From the NCBI GenBank assembly GCA_009782175.1, contig WRKR01000014.1, positions 1 through 59,653 on the forward strand: DNA of 59,653 nt, read 5' to 3'. The notes under the pieces are model-generated. The model was given only the letters and a program-made list of their open reading frames with translations. It was not told the origin of the DNA and did no database searches. The translations under genes and the position numbers were made by a program. Shown here piece after piece: positions 25,754 to 34,747 of the stretch. This DNA comes from Cystobacterineae bacterium (lineage in GTDB: Bacteria > Myxococcota > Myxococcia > Myxococcales > Myxococcaceae). Each line of letters opens with the position of its first letter. Position 1 is the stretch's first letter.

Positions 25754-26535
25754 AGCACAATAGCCCCCCGCGCAATACTTCTTCGCACAATATTTCTTCG
25801 CACAGTGGCCCTCCACACAATGGCTCTTCGCACAGTGGCCCTCCGTGCAATGGCCCTCCACACAGTGGCTCTTCCTGCAGTGGCTCTTCGCACAATGGCC
25901 CTTTTCAAAACACGGGGGACAAGCGGACGGGAGAAAACAAGCTCCATGTTCTAAAGAGAGAATTTTTAAATTTGCCCAACATATTAACGCTGATGCGCAT
26001 GGCGATGATTCCCATTTTTGCCGTGCTGATCCACGGGGCCACACCCTTGTCCTCATTGCTTGCGGGCTCCGTGTTTGCACTGGCTGCGCTGACGGATGTG
26101 GTGGATGGTTTTCTCGCTCGCCGTTGGAATATGATTACGGTGATAGGAAAGCTTTTGGACCCTTTGGCCGACAAGCTGATTGTTGCGGCTGCGTTGGTGA
26201 TGATGACTTCTTTGGGCCGCATTCCGGCGTGGATAGTTATTGTTCTGCTTTCTCGTGAATTTCTGGTTTCAGGCCTTCGCCAAATTGCTGTCAGCGAGGG
26301 GCTGGTGATTGCGGCCGGCCAGGAAGGCAAATGGAAAACTTCATTGCAGTTGGCGGGGATTATTGCGCTTTGTGTTTATTATACACATCCTATCGACCTG
26401 CTTTTTGGCGTCTATGACGTCAATTTTAACACCATAGGCCTGGTGCTCATTTTGATGTCCATGCTGTTTTCTCTGTGGTCAGCGGCTGTTTATTTTCGCG
26501 CCTTCATTGTCAAACTTTCAGAAAGCACTTCATAG
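25750..26535 (+). CDS. pgsA: CDP-diacylglycerol-glycerol-3-phosphate 3-phosphatidyltransferase
   Basis: A 261-residue membrane enzyme making phosphatidylglycerophosphate, the precursor of PG and cardiolipin. The core starts at FLNLPNILTLMRMAMIPIF and contains the full CDP-alcohol phosphatidyltransferase signature (DVVDGFLAR ... GKLLDPLAD). REFLVSGLRQIA and GKWKTSLQL are typical of PgsA. ATG 25750 overlaps the AIM24 gene stop. This start adds an odd 60-residue hydrophilic leader made of ten 15-bp repeats that PgsA proteins normally lack. Initiation nearer the core cannot be excluded, but no good ATG is available there. Confidence 0.9.
   Translation: MKHNSPPRNTSSHNISSHSGPPHNGSSHSGPPCNGPPHSGSSCSGSSHNGPFQNTGDKRTGENKLHVLKREFLNLPNILTLMRMAMIPIFAVLIHGATPLSSLLAGSVFALAALTDVVDGFLARRWNMITVIGKLLDPLADKLIVAAALVMMTSLGRIPAWIVIVLLSREFLVSGLRQIAVSEGLVIAAGQEGKWKTSLQLAGIIALCVYYTHPIDLLFGVYDVNFNTIGLVLILMSMLFSLWSAAVYFRAFIVKLSESTS
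25756..25905 (+). repeat. Ten 15-bp tandem units at the 5' end of pgsA
   Basis: Ten consecutive 15-bp units (for example CACAGTGGCCCTCCA) encode five-residue repeats of the type H/C-N/S-G-P/S-P/S. They run in frame from the second codon region of pgsA. It is a coding minisatellite and its length could vary between strains. Confidence 0.92.
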
Positions 26536-26624
26536 CGTCAAACCGCGCTAGAGAAGGTTTCCCTCATAGAGCAGCTTCTGTTTTAGAAAGCGCTTTTGCT
26601 TTAGAAGGGGGCCTGTGCAAGCAC

Positions 26625-26652
26625 AAAGCAAGCTCGAGGTCGAGGGTGCTTT
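26625..26652. terminator. Possible terminator between convergent genes
   Basis: AAAGCA (26625-26630) pairs with TGCTTT (26647-26652) and CTCGA with TCGAG inside. It lies between the pgsA end and the end of the large coiled-coil gene. The T-run is short, so confidence is modest. Confidence 0.35.
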
Positions 26653-26659
26653 GCCTTTT

Positions 26660-29600
26660 CTATTCACTCAGTTTTTCGACCAAAATATCCACATCTTCAT
26701 CGGTGACAGCGGTATTGACGGATGGGGTTGTCGGCAGTCCGGGCGAAGAGGGAGAGGGGCGAGAAGCCAAAGGTGTTGGAGGTGGGGTTTGGCGAGGCAC
26801 AACCGGGGGAATGGAGGGGGCGCGGAATGAAGTTCGCGCGCCGATGCCGGATGTTGCGCGGGCTCTAAGGCGCTCCAGCTCCATTTCGGCGACTTTAAGC
26901 GCTTTGCTTTTTTCTTGGACAGCGGCTTGAAGTCTTTTGAGCTCTTGGTTGCGCAGAGCATCTCTTCTTTCCATTTCTGCTTTTTGTTTAGTGAGCAATT
27001 CGCTGAGCTCTTTGTCCTGGTGGGATTCCAATTCTTTCTTTTCGCGCAAGGCAATGGCGAGGCGGTTGGCGGATTCAGTGGCTTTGGATTCGGCGACTGA
27101 AATCCGCATGTGCTGCTCTTTCTCAATTCGGATTCGGCTGGCATTGGCCATTTCCAAACTTTGCTCGAGCTCTGCAATGCGTTTGCTGCGGGTGTTGAGC
27201 ACGTGATGAGCTTCTCGGAGTTTGGATTCTTGATCTACATTTTTGCTGTTGGCTTCTTGCTGCAGCTGTTGAGCGCGGCTTTCTATGCGTTGGAGTTTGA
27301 GGTTTATTTCGTCGGTGGCGCGTTTGTGCTCAGAGCGCAGGCGTGAAGTGAGCTCTTGCTCCTGCTGAAGGCGTGTTGAAAGCTCGTTGGAGAGCGTTTG
27401 GGATTCAGCCAGTTTTTGGTTGAAGCGTTGTTCCATGGACTGTCGTTGTGTGTCGAAGAGTTTCAGTTTTTCAATTTCTTCGCGGGCGCGCTGCAAATCT
27501 ATCTCAAAGTCAGCGGCCCGTGCTGTCATAATCTCCGCTTCGGATTTGGCTTCTGCGAGTTGTTCATAATAAGAAGCTTCTGCCTGACGCAATGCCTCCG
27601 TGCGAGCTTGGCTTTCACGTTGGAGAGCTTCTTCCAGGCGTTTATTCTCTTGCATCAGCACACCCATGCGGTGCAGTGCATCTGCGCATTCGGTTTCTTT
27701 TTTAATTAAATCTCCTCGCAGGAGCTCTTCTGTGTGCTGGGTTTCGCTCGAGAGGGTTGCAAGGCGTGCCTCAGCACGTATTTGAGCTTCCTCCACATAA
27801 GCGAGGGAGGCTGAAAGTTGAGTTACTTCAGCGAGTTTGGTTCCCAATTCTTGTTTGGTGATGGTGAGTTGGGCATCCAATTCTTGGCCTTGCTCTAAGG
27901 ATTTGCTCAGCTCAAAGTTCAGTTTTTCGAGGCTATCATCCCATTCTTTTCGTGTGTCTGCATGGGATGCGCGCTCAAAATCCAAAGCTTCGCTTTGGTC
28001 GCGGTATTTCACATGCAGCTCATTCAGTTCTGCTTGTGTTTGGTTGAAGTTATTTTGGATCAATTCTTTTTCTGAAGAGAGATCTTCAAACCGGCCGCGC
28101 AAAAGCTCGAAGGAGGTTTTTGTGCTCAGCAAGTCTTGCTCTGAGCGTTCCAAATGTTTTTGTGTCTCTTGGAGCTCTTCATTGCGAGCTTGAAGCGTAT
28201 GGGTTGTTTGACCCAGCTCATGCTCCATATTGCTTAGGGAGGTGCTCAATGTCTCCACTTCAGCATTGAGATTGCGGATAGAAGCTTCTTTGTTGGCAGA
28301 GAGTTTTGAGAGCTCATCAATCTGTTCCTGGTGTTGGTTGAGCTCAAGCTCCAGTCTTTCAATGGAGAGAAGTGCCGCATCCAGCTTGGAGGATTTGTCT
28401 TGCAGGTCGTCTTGCGTTTGTTGCAGCTCAAGCGCACGTCCCTCGGCCACATTTTCAGAACGCCCGAGTTTTTCAAAGGTTTCAGCGAGTTTTTGTTGCA
28501 GCTCTTCAAGCTGTTGTTTGAGCTCTTCTTCAACCTGGGCTCTGGCTTGATCCAATTGTTGAAGCTCGTCCAGCAATTCATTTTCGCGGTCAACCAAGGC
28601 TGCCTGGACGGCTTCCACCTCACCTTCCAACTCCCCGATGCGCTCTAGTTTTTCTTGAATTTGTTGTTGGAGCTCAGATTCTTCAGTGTCTTTCTTTTCC
28701 AGGGTGTCGGCAAGCTCGCGCTCAAGAGAAATGATGCGGTTTTCTTGTTCGGCGATGCGATCAGAAAGGGACTGTTCCATTTCTGCGCGCTCTTGCTCTA
28801 TGGTTTCGAGTTTGGTGGTGACGACAAAGAGTTCGCTCTCTAGGGATGCTTGCCTGTCTGCGGCCTGGGCTGTGGCCTCCGCGGTTTCTGTTTTGAGTTG
28901 AGAAAGCTCATTTTCGAGTTGGTGATTGGATTCTGTGGAGCCATCCAACTGGTTTTGCAGATTTTGGTTTTGTTGAAGATAGTCTGCCTTGGCTTGTTCA
29001 AATTCATGTTCCAAGTTGGCAAGTTTGTCTTCATATTCAGCATAGCAGATGTCTCGTTCTGAAGACAGTGTTTGGAGTTGGTTTCGGTTTTCTTCTATTT
29101 CGGATTGGAGGCGGTTAAGCTCGCTGTCGCGGAACTCAACGGCTGCTTGTAGATCTTTCTCTCGTACCTCACTTTCAAATGTGAGGACTTGCAATTCGCG
29201 CTCAAGGCGGGCGATTTCTCTGCGTTGCTCTTCAATGCTGGAGGAGGTTTTGTCGAGCGCGCTTTCTTTGATGCGCATTTCCATTCGGAGCGAGTCGATT
29301 TCTTTTTCTTTTTGAGAAACGACTTCAATGACTTCTTTTTCTCCTATATATTTTTGCATCAACAATTCTTCGATGGCTTGTCCATGCTCGCGCTCTTTGT
29401 CGATGAGGTTTTGTTGAGCATCTTGAAGTCGGCGAGCCAACTCATCGAACTGGGTTTTGAGGCCATGGAGCTCAGTGTCTTTTTCATGGATGAAGCTTTC
29501 GACAGAGCTGAGCTCACGCTCGTGGACGGACCAGATTTCTGACAAGCGAGCGACTTGTGCTTCGCGTGCTTTTAACTCTTCCCTGAGGATTTGGATTTTT

Positions 29601-30430
29601 CCTTCAGGAGTCCCCATGAGGTCTCTTCGGATGCTGGGGCGGCGTGTTTCCCTGGATTCTGCGAGCAGCTCTGTTTTCCTGTCGGCAACGGACTGAAAAG
29701 CGCGCTCTAAGAAGTTGCGATCTTCTTCAGAAAGCAGGCTGCGGCGTTCGCGGCGGGGGAGTCTGGGAGGTGCATTGAGTGTCAGGCGAATGGGGGCAGG
29801 AGCCAGGGTCGGCAATTGGGGTGAGGAGGTTTTTCCTGCCAAGGCAGAGTCAAAGCTTGCGTCGAGCTCGTCTGAATCAACCGCATCGGGATCTGCAATG
29901 AGGTTTTGCACAGAGGAAGGAGGCGGTGGCGTAATATCTTCTATAGCGTCTTCTGGTTCTGCCGGGGCGATGGAATGGGGAGGTGTACGCTCCAAAGCTT
30001 CTTCCTCTGGAGGAGGTGTTTCGTCATGAGAAGGTTGGGGATAACCAGGCTCCTCTTTGGGCAAGGGCACAAGTGTCTGCAGGTGTTGCAGCAAGACATT
30101 CATGTCAAAGGGGACAGACAAATAAGCTTGTGCAGCGCTGGGGCTTTGAGCGTGCTGTTCCAGGCTGTCCTCAGGGAGATCTGATGAGATGAGGATGACA
30201 GGCACTTTGGGGCCAAATTTTCCTTTTTGGATGGCGCTGCACAGGGAGAAGCCCCCATCGGGGATTTCTGCCCTGAGCAAGACGGCACAAGGAGGCTGTC
30301 TTTCCAATTCCTGGGAAGCGTCAAATGCTTTAGAAACGCAAGTCGTCTCATAAGCAGCAGCTGTCAGGGCAGAGACAAGGGAATCTGCCAACGTTTCTTC
30401 GTTTTCAACTATGAGGATTCGCCGATTCAT
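26660..30430 (-). CDS. AglZ/FrzS-like protein: pseudo-receiver plus very long coiled coil
   Basis: A 1256-residue cytoplasmic protein. Residues 1-125 form a response-regulator receiver fold starting RRILIVENEETLADSL. The phosphorylatable Asp position reads LLRAEIPDG (Arg instead of Asp) and the conserved Lys before PFD is Val (AYLSVPFD), so it should not be phosphorylated. A Pro/Glu-rich linker (about 130-215) follows. Then comes a nearly unbroken heptad coiled coil (about 255-1190), and a Pro-rich tail ending DEDVDILVEKLSE. This layout is that of Myxococcus AglZ (about 1,400 residues) and FrzS, polar gliding-motility proteins; AglZ interacts with MglA. Orthology is inferred from layout. A structural scaffold role is the cautious reading. 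Confidence 0.75.
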   Translation of the reverse strand: MNRRILIVENEETLADSLVSALTAAAYETTCVSKAFDASQELERQPPCAVLLRAEIPDGGFSLCSAIQKGKFGPKVPVILISSDLPEDSLEQHAQSPSAAQAYLSVPFDMNVLLQHLQTLVPLPKEEPGYPQPSHDETPPPEEEALERTPPHSIAPAEPEDAIEDITPPPPSSVQNLIADPDAVDSDELDASFDSALAGKTSSPQLPTLAPAPIRLTLNAPPRLPRRERRSLLSEEDRNFLERAFQSVADRKTELLAESRETRRPSIRRDLMGTPEGKIQILREELKAREAQVARLSEIWSVHERELSSVESFIHEKDTELHGLKTQFDELARRLQDAQQNLIDKEREHGQAIEELLMQKYIGEKEVIEVVSQKEKEIDSLRMEMRIKESALDKTSSSIEEQRREIARLERELQVLTFESEVREKDLQAAVEFRDSELNRLQSEIEENRNQLQTLSSERDICYAEYEDKLANLEHEFEQAKADYLQQNQNLQNQLDGSTESNHQLENELSQLKTETAEATAQAADRQASLESELFVVTTKLETIEQERAEMEQSLSDRIAEQENRIISLERELADTLEKKDTEESELQQQIQEKLERIGELEGEVEAVQAALVDRENELLDELQQLDQARAQVEEELKQQLEELQQKLAETFEKLGRSENVAEGRALELQQTQDDLQDKSSKLDAALLSIERLELELNQHQEQIDELSKLSANKEASIRNLNAEVETLSTSLSNMEHELGQTTHTLQARNEELQETQKHLERSEQDLLSTKTSFELLRGRFEDLSSEKELIQNNFNQTQAELNELHVKYRDQSEALDFERASHADTRKEWDDSLEKLNFELSKSLEQGQELDAQLTITKQELGTKLAEVTQLSASLAYVEEAQIRAEARLATLSSETQHTEELLRGDLIKKETECADALHRMGVLMQENKRLEEALQRESQARTEALRQAEASYYEQLAEAKSEAEIMTARAADFEIDLQRAREEIEKLKLFDTQRQSMEQRFNQKLAESQTLSNELSTRLQQEQELTSRLRSEHKRATDEINLKLQRIESRAQQLQQEANSKNVDQESKLREAHHVLNTRSKRIAELEQSLEMANASRIRIEKEQHMRISVAESKATESANRLAIALREKKELESHQDKELSELLTKQKAEMERRDALRNQELKRLQAAVQEKSKALKVAEMELERLRARATSGIGARTSFRAPSIPPVVPRQTPPPTPLASRPSPSSPGLPTTPSVNTAVTDEDVDILVEKLSE

Positions 30431-30554
30431 GAGCTTGAAGTCCAAGGGTGTCCAACCATTCTAGTGGGATTGATTGGAGAAGCCAGGGTTAGAGCAAAAA
30501 TTTTTATGGAGTCTACTTCCCTAGGCAATAGAGCTGAATAGTTGAAATTCATTT

Positions 30555-31871
30555 TTATTCAGGGAGCGGACAAAGTGAAGCGGGTGGGACAATAATGGTA
30601 TCTTGTTCTTGAGAAAGTGAAGGTGCCGAGGGGTTAGAGGTTGTTGGGAACATGGAGGGGGTTATATCAGGCAGGAGCTCGGAAAGCGGCTCTGCGTGTT
30701 CGGATTGCTGATCAATCCATTGGTTATAGAGGCGCAAAGCCTGCTCAACAAAGCGAGAAGGCTGAAAGGTATCCGCTTTTGCCAGGGAAGCAGAAGCGAG
30801 TTGAGCTTGTCGTTGAGGAGAAGCGGCGAGCTCTTTCATGCATTCAGCCAGCATAGCGCTGTTGCCAGGCGTGAAGAAGAGCGCTTCCTCTGGGCTCAAA
30901 AATTCGCGGACGCAGGGCAAGTCAGCAGCAATAATGGGCAAGCCCCACATACAAAAATCTGCTAATTCCGGCATTGCACCCCCTAACTCCACATTTCTGG
31001 GTTCCTGTTCCAATACAAGCAGTGCTGCATGGGTTCGAGAGCATAGAATGGTTATGGCCTCTATGGCGCGTTTCATGCTCGGCCATATCACACTTCTCCT
31101 GGAATTAAGTGTTTCTTTCAATGTGTTAAGTTGAGTTTTGCTTTTTTCACTATAGTAGCCCCCCAAAGCCAGTTGAAAATTCAATTCTTGAGGGAGGGTT
31201 ATGAGGGCCTCTAAGGCTGTATGCAAAGAAGCGAGTTGGCTTTCCCCCCCCAGGTGCAAGAATTGGAAATAAGCGCTGGGGGATGCTGAAATTTCTTTTC
31301 GAGGCGAAATTTCTTTTCGAGGGAATGCAGGGTTATAGAGGACGTGGATGGGGGGTTTGCAAAGCCCTTGGCTTTGCAAGTAGTTTTTTTGTTGCTCCGT
31401 AGCGACAATGAGTGCGTCTGCGGAGAATGCGGCAAGGGTTTTTGCGGATTTGAAGTTTTCTGCGGCAAGGCCAGGCTCGGGTTGGCTATAGGGCCATACT
31501 TGGGAGCTTAAGGTTGAGGCTTCGAAAACCAGGTGATAGCCCAGTTGTTGTTTGAGTTTGGCGAGGATTTGTCCGCTGACGAGGTCGAAACTGTGGGCGA
31601 TGACATAGTCTTCGCTTTCGAGTTGGCGGCGAAGGGCGCGCTCAAACTGTTCTATGCGCTCTTGAAGTGTCCCTTGTTTTAAGGGGACGCGCAGGAGGCG
31701 TGCTTTTTCATAGAGCTCGATATGGGGGTGATCTGGATCTTTAATGCATACGAGTGAAACAACAAAGTTTCCTGAGAGCGCTTTGAGATAATAGGTGATG
31801 CGCCGCGAAAGCAGGGATGCTGTCGGTATAAAGTCAAAGCAACAAAAGAGCAGTCGCGGCCGTTGGAACAC
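30555..31871 (-). CDS. GT4-like glycosyltransferase
   Basis: A 438-residue protein resembling GT-B glycosyltransferases. The N-terminal half has RPRLLFCCFDFIPTASLLSRR (donor/acceptor Rossmann fold). The C-terminal half has FQFLHLGGESQ, ELADFCMWGLPIIAADLPCVREFL and ALFFTPGNSAMLAECM, close to the usual 'GxPxIaxdxxxxxE.i..g..Gllv' nucleotide-sugar site. The classic E-x7-E motif is degenerate (AMPELADFCMWGLP). Start is GTG at 31871. A duplicated 18-bp unit encodes RKEISPRKEIS in mid-protein. It lies downstream-adjacent to the AglZ-like gene on the same strand. It may act in surface polysaccharide synthesis; the sugar is unknown. Confidence 0.65.
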   Translation of the reverse strand: MFQRPRLLFCCFDFIPTASLLSRRITYYLKALSGNFVVSLVCIKDPDHPHIELYEKARLLRVPLKQGTLQERIEQFERALRRQLESEDYVIAHSFDLVSGQILAKLKQQLGYHLVFEASTLSSQVWPYSQPEPGLAAENFKSAKTLAAFSADALIVATEQQKNYLQSQGLCKPPIHVLYNPAFPRKEISPRKEISASPSAYFQFLHLGGESQLASLHTALEALITLPQELNFQLALGGYYSEKSKTQLNTLKETLNSRRSVIWPSMKRAIEAITILCSRTHAALLVLEQEPRNVELGGAMPELADFCMWGLPIIAADLPCVREFLSPEEALFFTPGNSAMLAECMKELAASPQRQAQLASASLAKADTFQPSRFVEQALRLYNQWIDQQSEHAEPLSELLPDITPSMFPTTSNPSAPSLSQEQDTIIVPPASLCPLPE

Positions 31872-31917
31872 ATGCTATATATACCCGGGATTTTTCAAGA
31901 AGGGTTTGATTTGAAAT

Positions 31918-32127
31918 ATGAAATTTAATTTCAGGCTGCGTTCTTTGTTTTTGCAGGCCCAAGAGTTGATGGGGAATGGTGTTTTTTCTTTAAAAACGCG
32001 CTCTGAGCTTTTGGCGGCATTAGAAAAACACTTTGACAGTTTAACCTCAGCTGGTCGGGAAGCGCCTGTGGATAGAGGTTTTTTTATGATAGGTTCTTCG
32101 GATGGGAAACCCCAAAGAAAGGCTTAG
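31918..32127 (+). CDS. Small open frame overlapping the TPR gene start
   Basis: A 69-residue frame (MKFNFRLRSLFLQAQELMG ... GKPQRKA) whose last 26 bases overlap the start of the next gene in another frame. The composition is protein-like, with an amphipathic first half. No clear ribosome binding site is visible. It could be a short coupled leader gene. It could also be the true N-terminus of the TPR protein separated by a frameshift near 32105-32120. An in-frame TAG at 32090 prevents the TPR frame from starting earlier by itself. Confidence 0.4.
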   Translation: MKFNFRLRSLFLQAQELMGNGVFSLKTRSELLAALEKHFDSLTSAGREAPVDRGFFMIGSSDGKPQRKA

Positions 32128-34114
32128 CAAGCGGCGTGCCGTTTCCTTGGTAGAGTCTGCGCTTATTTGCAAAGCCAATGGGGAAACTGAGCGTGCGATT
32201 GAGTTGTTGAGAGAAGTGCTCCATTCATCGGAGATAAGCGGTTTGGAAGTTCGCCTGTTGCTGGCGAGCATTCTCAGAGAAGGGACGAGGCTCCAAGAGG
32301 CTAAAGCGGAGATAAAGCAGCTGCTGTCCACAAACCCGGAGGATTTGCGTGTCCAAGCTTTGTGGGCAAGCCTTATAGCGCAGGAGGATGACTTAGAAGA
32401 GGGCTTGGCTTTGTTTGAAAAAATTAAAGCCAAGCTTTTGCGGGAGCCTGATTTTTTGGTTGACTATGCCCATGTTTTGGCCAGGGCCAACCGTCTCAAC
32501 GAGGCGGCGTCGGTTTTAGGCATAGCCATGCTTCGCGCACCGGGTGCACGAGCTCGGCTGATGGCCGCATGGATAAAAATCCTCATGGCTAAATTTTCTG
32601 AAGCAGAAGCCATGCTGCAAGAAGTTTTGCGCCAAAAAGACAGGGCCGCATGGGAGGTGTTGACGCTATCTGAGCTGGCCATTTGTCATTTATATTCCAA
32701 TAACCCACAAGGGGCCTATGCTCTTTTTGAGGAGATGGAGCAAAAAGGGAAACTGCCTAAGGAGCAGCGGGCGGTGATGGCTTATGCTGCACAGCTTGCC
32801 GGGAAGAGTGCGCGCGCGGATGCCTTGGTGGCAAGCTTTCTGGAGGCAGGGCCAAGTGGAGAGGAGTGGTTGTGGATGGCACGTATTGCCAACACAAGGC
32901 ATCAACCCACACTGGCTTTGCGTTATTTGGAAAACGACACAAAGGCCTCCAAGTTGGTGGCGGAGTTTTTGGCAGAGAGAGGACATGCCTTGCGCTTGTC
33001 GGGGCAAAGCGAGGAGGCTTATGCTGTGTTGTTGCAAGCCTTGGAGGTACGTCAACCTCGGAGCCATATTCTGTTGGCATATATACACACGGATGTGGGG
33101 CATGTCTTCATTGAGAAAGCGGACTTTAAAATGGCTGCGGAGCATTTCCAAAAAGCGCTGAGTTATTGGAATGCATACCCCGCGGCTGTGCAGGGGCTTG
33201 AGCTTGTGGAGAAGAGGACGGCTTGGAAACAAAAATTAGAGCAAGAAGCCAAGGCTCAGTTTGAAGAAACCCATGCAGAAATGAAAGCGCTGAAGTCCCG
33301 GTTTATGTTGCGGGAGAATGAGTTGTCTGTTTTGCGCGAGGAGCTGAGAAAACTGCGTTTTGCGCATATGAAAGCCGAGCAGCAAAGCAACCAACAGACG
33401 CAGAAAACGCAAGAGCGCATAGAGCAAGCCCAGAGGGAAGACTTCAAAGCTCAACTGCAAAAGGAGCTTGTTGAGCGAGAAAAGGAAGTTGAGCATAAGA
33501 CAGAAGAGAATATTGTTTTGGCCTTAAAGGAATCTATACAGCACTGCCCCGTGCCTTTGATGAAATTGTTGCGCGTGGCTGAGCGTACGTTTCAAACAGC
33601 ACTCCATGCCGAGTTGCCCGCAACGGCCATGGCTGTTTTATATTCTGGGGTGTTGGAGCGTTTGTTGTGTTTTCTTTTTGTTGAGCGTTTTGAGGCTTGG
33701 CTCGATGTGGATAGCTCTTTGAGAGAAAAGCTGATGGCCAAAGCAACGCGTGAAAAGCGTGGAACTCGAGTGGAATATTTTGACAACTTTGTTGCGGCTT
33801 TTGGCGGTGCGGAAAGCAGAAGAATTCCTTCCATGGGGGAAATTCTCAGAGCTTTGGAGAAGCGTGAGGAGTCTTATTTAGAAATATTTCGTGCATTTTT
33901 AGAAGAAAGCTATGGGTTTTCAGACGAATTTTATGATGATTTGATTTTCTTTGTTTCCTGGGTCAAGCAGACTTTGAGAGATCCATCCGCGCATGGGCGG
34001 GGCATTGAGCTGGCCTATGGAGAATTAAAAACTTTTCGCAATCGTTTGCTTTTCCAGTTTAAAGAGGGCCAAGGTGGGCTGATGTTGCAAATGCTTGCAC
34101 CTTTGGCCACCTAG
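32102..34114 (+). CDS. TPR/coiled-coil protein with unknown helical C-terminal domain
   Basis: A 670-residue cytoplasmic protein. Residues about 10-370 are TPR-like helical repeats (ICKANGETERAIELLREVL, ALALFEKIKAKLL, AHVLARANRLNEAASVLGIA). Residues about 375-465 are a charged coiled coil. The last 200 residues (from about 470) form a helical domain I do not recognise (LLRVAERTFQTALHAELPAT, RLLCFLFVERFEAWLDV). It is divergent from the glycosyltransferase/AglZ-like pair. Scaffold and assembly roles are typical for such proteins; no specific function is assigned. Confidence 0.75.
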   Translation: MGNPKERLSKRRAVSLVESALICKANGETERAIELLREVLHSSEISGLEVRLLLASILREGTRLQEAKAEIKQLLSTNPEDLRVQALWASLIAQEDDLEEGLALFEKIKAKLLREPDFLVDYAHVLARANRLNEAASVLGIAMLRAPGARARLMAAWIKILMAKFSEAEAMLQEVLRQKDRAAWEVLTLSELAICHLYSNNPQGAYALFEEMEQKGKLPKEQRAVMAYAAQLAGKSARADALVASFLEAGPSGEEWLWMARIANTRHQPTLALRYLENDTKASKLVAEFLAERGHALRLSGQSEEAYAVLLQALEVRQPRSHILLAYIHTDVGHVFIEKADFKMAAEHFQKALSYWNAYPAAVQGLELVEKRTAWKQKLEQEAKAQFEETHAEMKALKSRFMLRENELSVLREELRKLRFAHMKAEQQSNQQTQKTQERIEQAQREDFKAQLQKELVEREKEVEHKTEENIVLALKESIQHCPVPLMKLLRVAERTFQTALHAELPATAMAVLYSGVLERLLCFLFVERFEAWLDVDSSLREKLMAKATREKRGTRVEYFDNFVAAFGGAESRRIPSMGEILRALEKREESYLEIFRAFLEESYGFSDEFYDDLIFFVSWVKQTLRDPSAHGRGIELAYGELKTFRNRLLFQFKEGQGGLMLQMLAPLAT

Positions 34115-34132
34115 CTTTATGTGTTTTCGACC

Positions 34133-34747
34133 ATGTCCTTAGCCCCCATTCTTGAAATCAACCCCCATTATCCTCAGCCTCACCATGTGCAAAAGGCGGT
34201 TGAAGTATTGCGTGGCGATGGGGTTATTGCTTATCCAACCGACACCAATTATGGCATTGGCTGCGCCATCTTTTCGAAGAAGGGGATAGATCGCCTCTAT
34301 CAACTCAAGGACAGAGATCGCAAAAAACCATTTTCTTTTTTGTGTTCGGACCTGTCTGATGTTGCCAAATATGGGCTTGTCTCTAACTTTGCCTATAGGA
34401 CGATGAAACAGTTTACGCCGGGGCCGTTTACATTCATTTTGACGGCCACACGCACAGTTCCTGAGATGATGCACAACCGCCAAAGGCAAGTGGGCATACG
34501 CGTTCCCAATGCTCCTTTTATTTTGGCCGTAGCTGCTGAGCTTGGGCGCCCCATTGTCACCACTTCAGCCATAAACCCCAAGGTGGGGGAGGCCCTGGTG
34601 GATGCGCGCAGCATTAAAGAAGTGCTTGGAAACCGCATTGACTTTATTTTGGATGGCGGCATACAACCCAATGAGCCTTCCACAGTTATTTCACTTATTG
34701 GTGATGAGATTACGTTGATCCGCCAAGGGAAAGGCATTTTGAGTTGA
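34133..34747 (+). CDS. yciO: YciO/Sua5/YrdC-family protein
   Basis: A 204-residue protein of the YrdC fold, which binds nucleotides and RNA and includes threonylcarbamoyl-AMP synthases for tRNA t6A. KAVEVLRGDGVIAYPTDTNYGIGC, KDRDRKKPFSFLCSDLSD, TPGPFTFILTAT and GIRVPNAPFI follow the family order. Overall length and the TNYGIGC variant fit the YciO subgroup better than TsaC. ATG 34133 gives MSLAPILEINPHYPQP; a GTG at 34121 is also in frame. The stop overlaps the xerD start (TGATG). Exact activity is uncertain for YciO. Confidence 0.85.
   Translation: MSLAPILEINPHYPQPHHVQKAVEVLRGDGVIAYPTDTNYGIGCAIFSKKGIDRLYQLKDRDRKKPFSFLCSDLSDVAKYGLVSNFAYRTMKQFTPGPFTFILTATRTVPEMMHNRQRQVGIRVPNAPFILAVAAELGRPIVTTSAINPKVGEALVDARSIKEVLGNRIDFILDGGIQPNEPSTVISLIGDEITLIRQGKGILS

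Noticed and set aside
25756-25905. Periodic 15-bp tract near pgsA as CRISPR or attachment site
   Set aside because: No spacers; the units are adjacent and in frame with pgsA.
26660-30430. SMC-type condensin or myosin-like ATPase for the long coiled-coil protein
   Set aside because: No Walker A or ABC signature is present; the N-terminus is a receiver fold.
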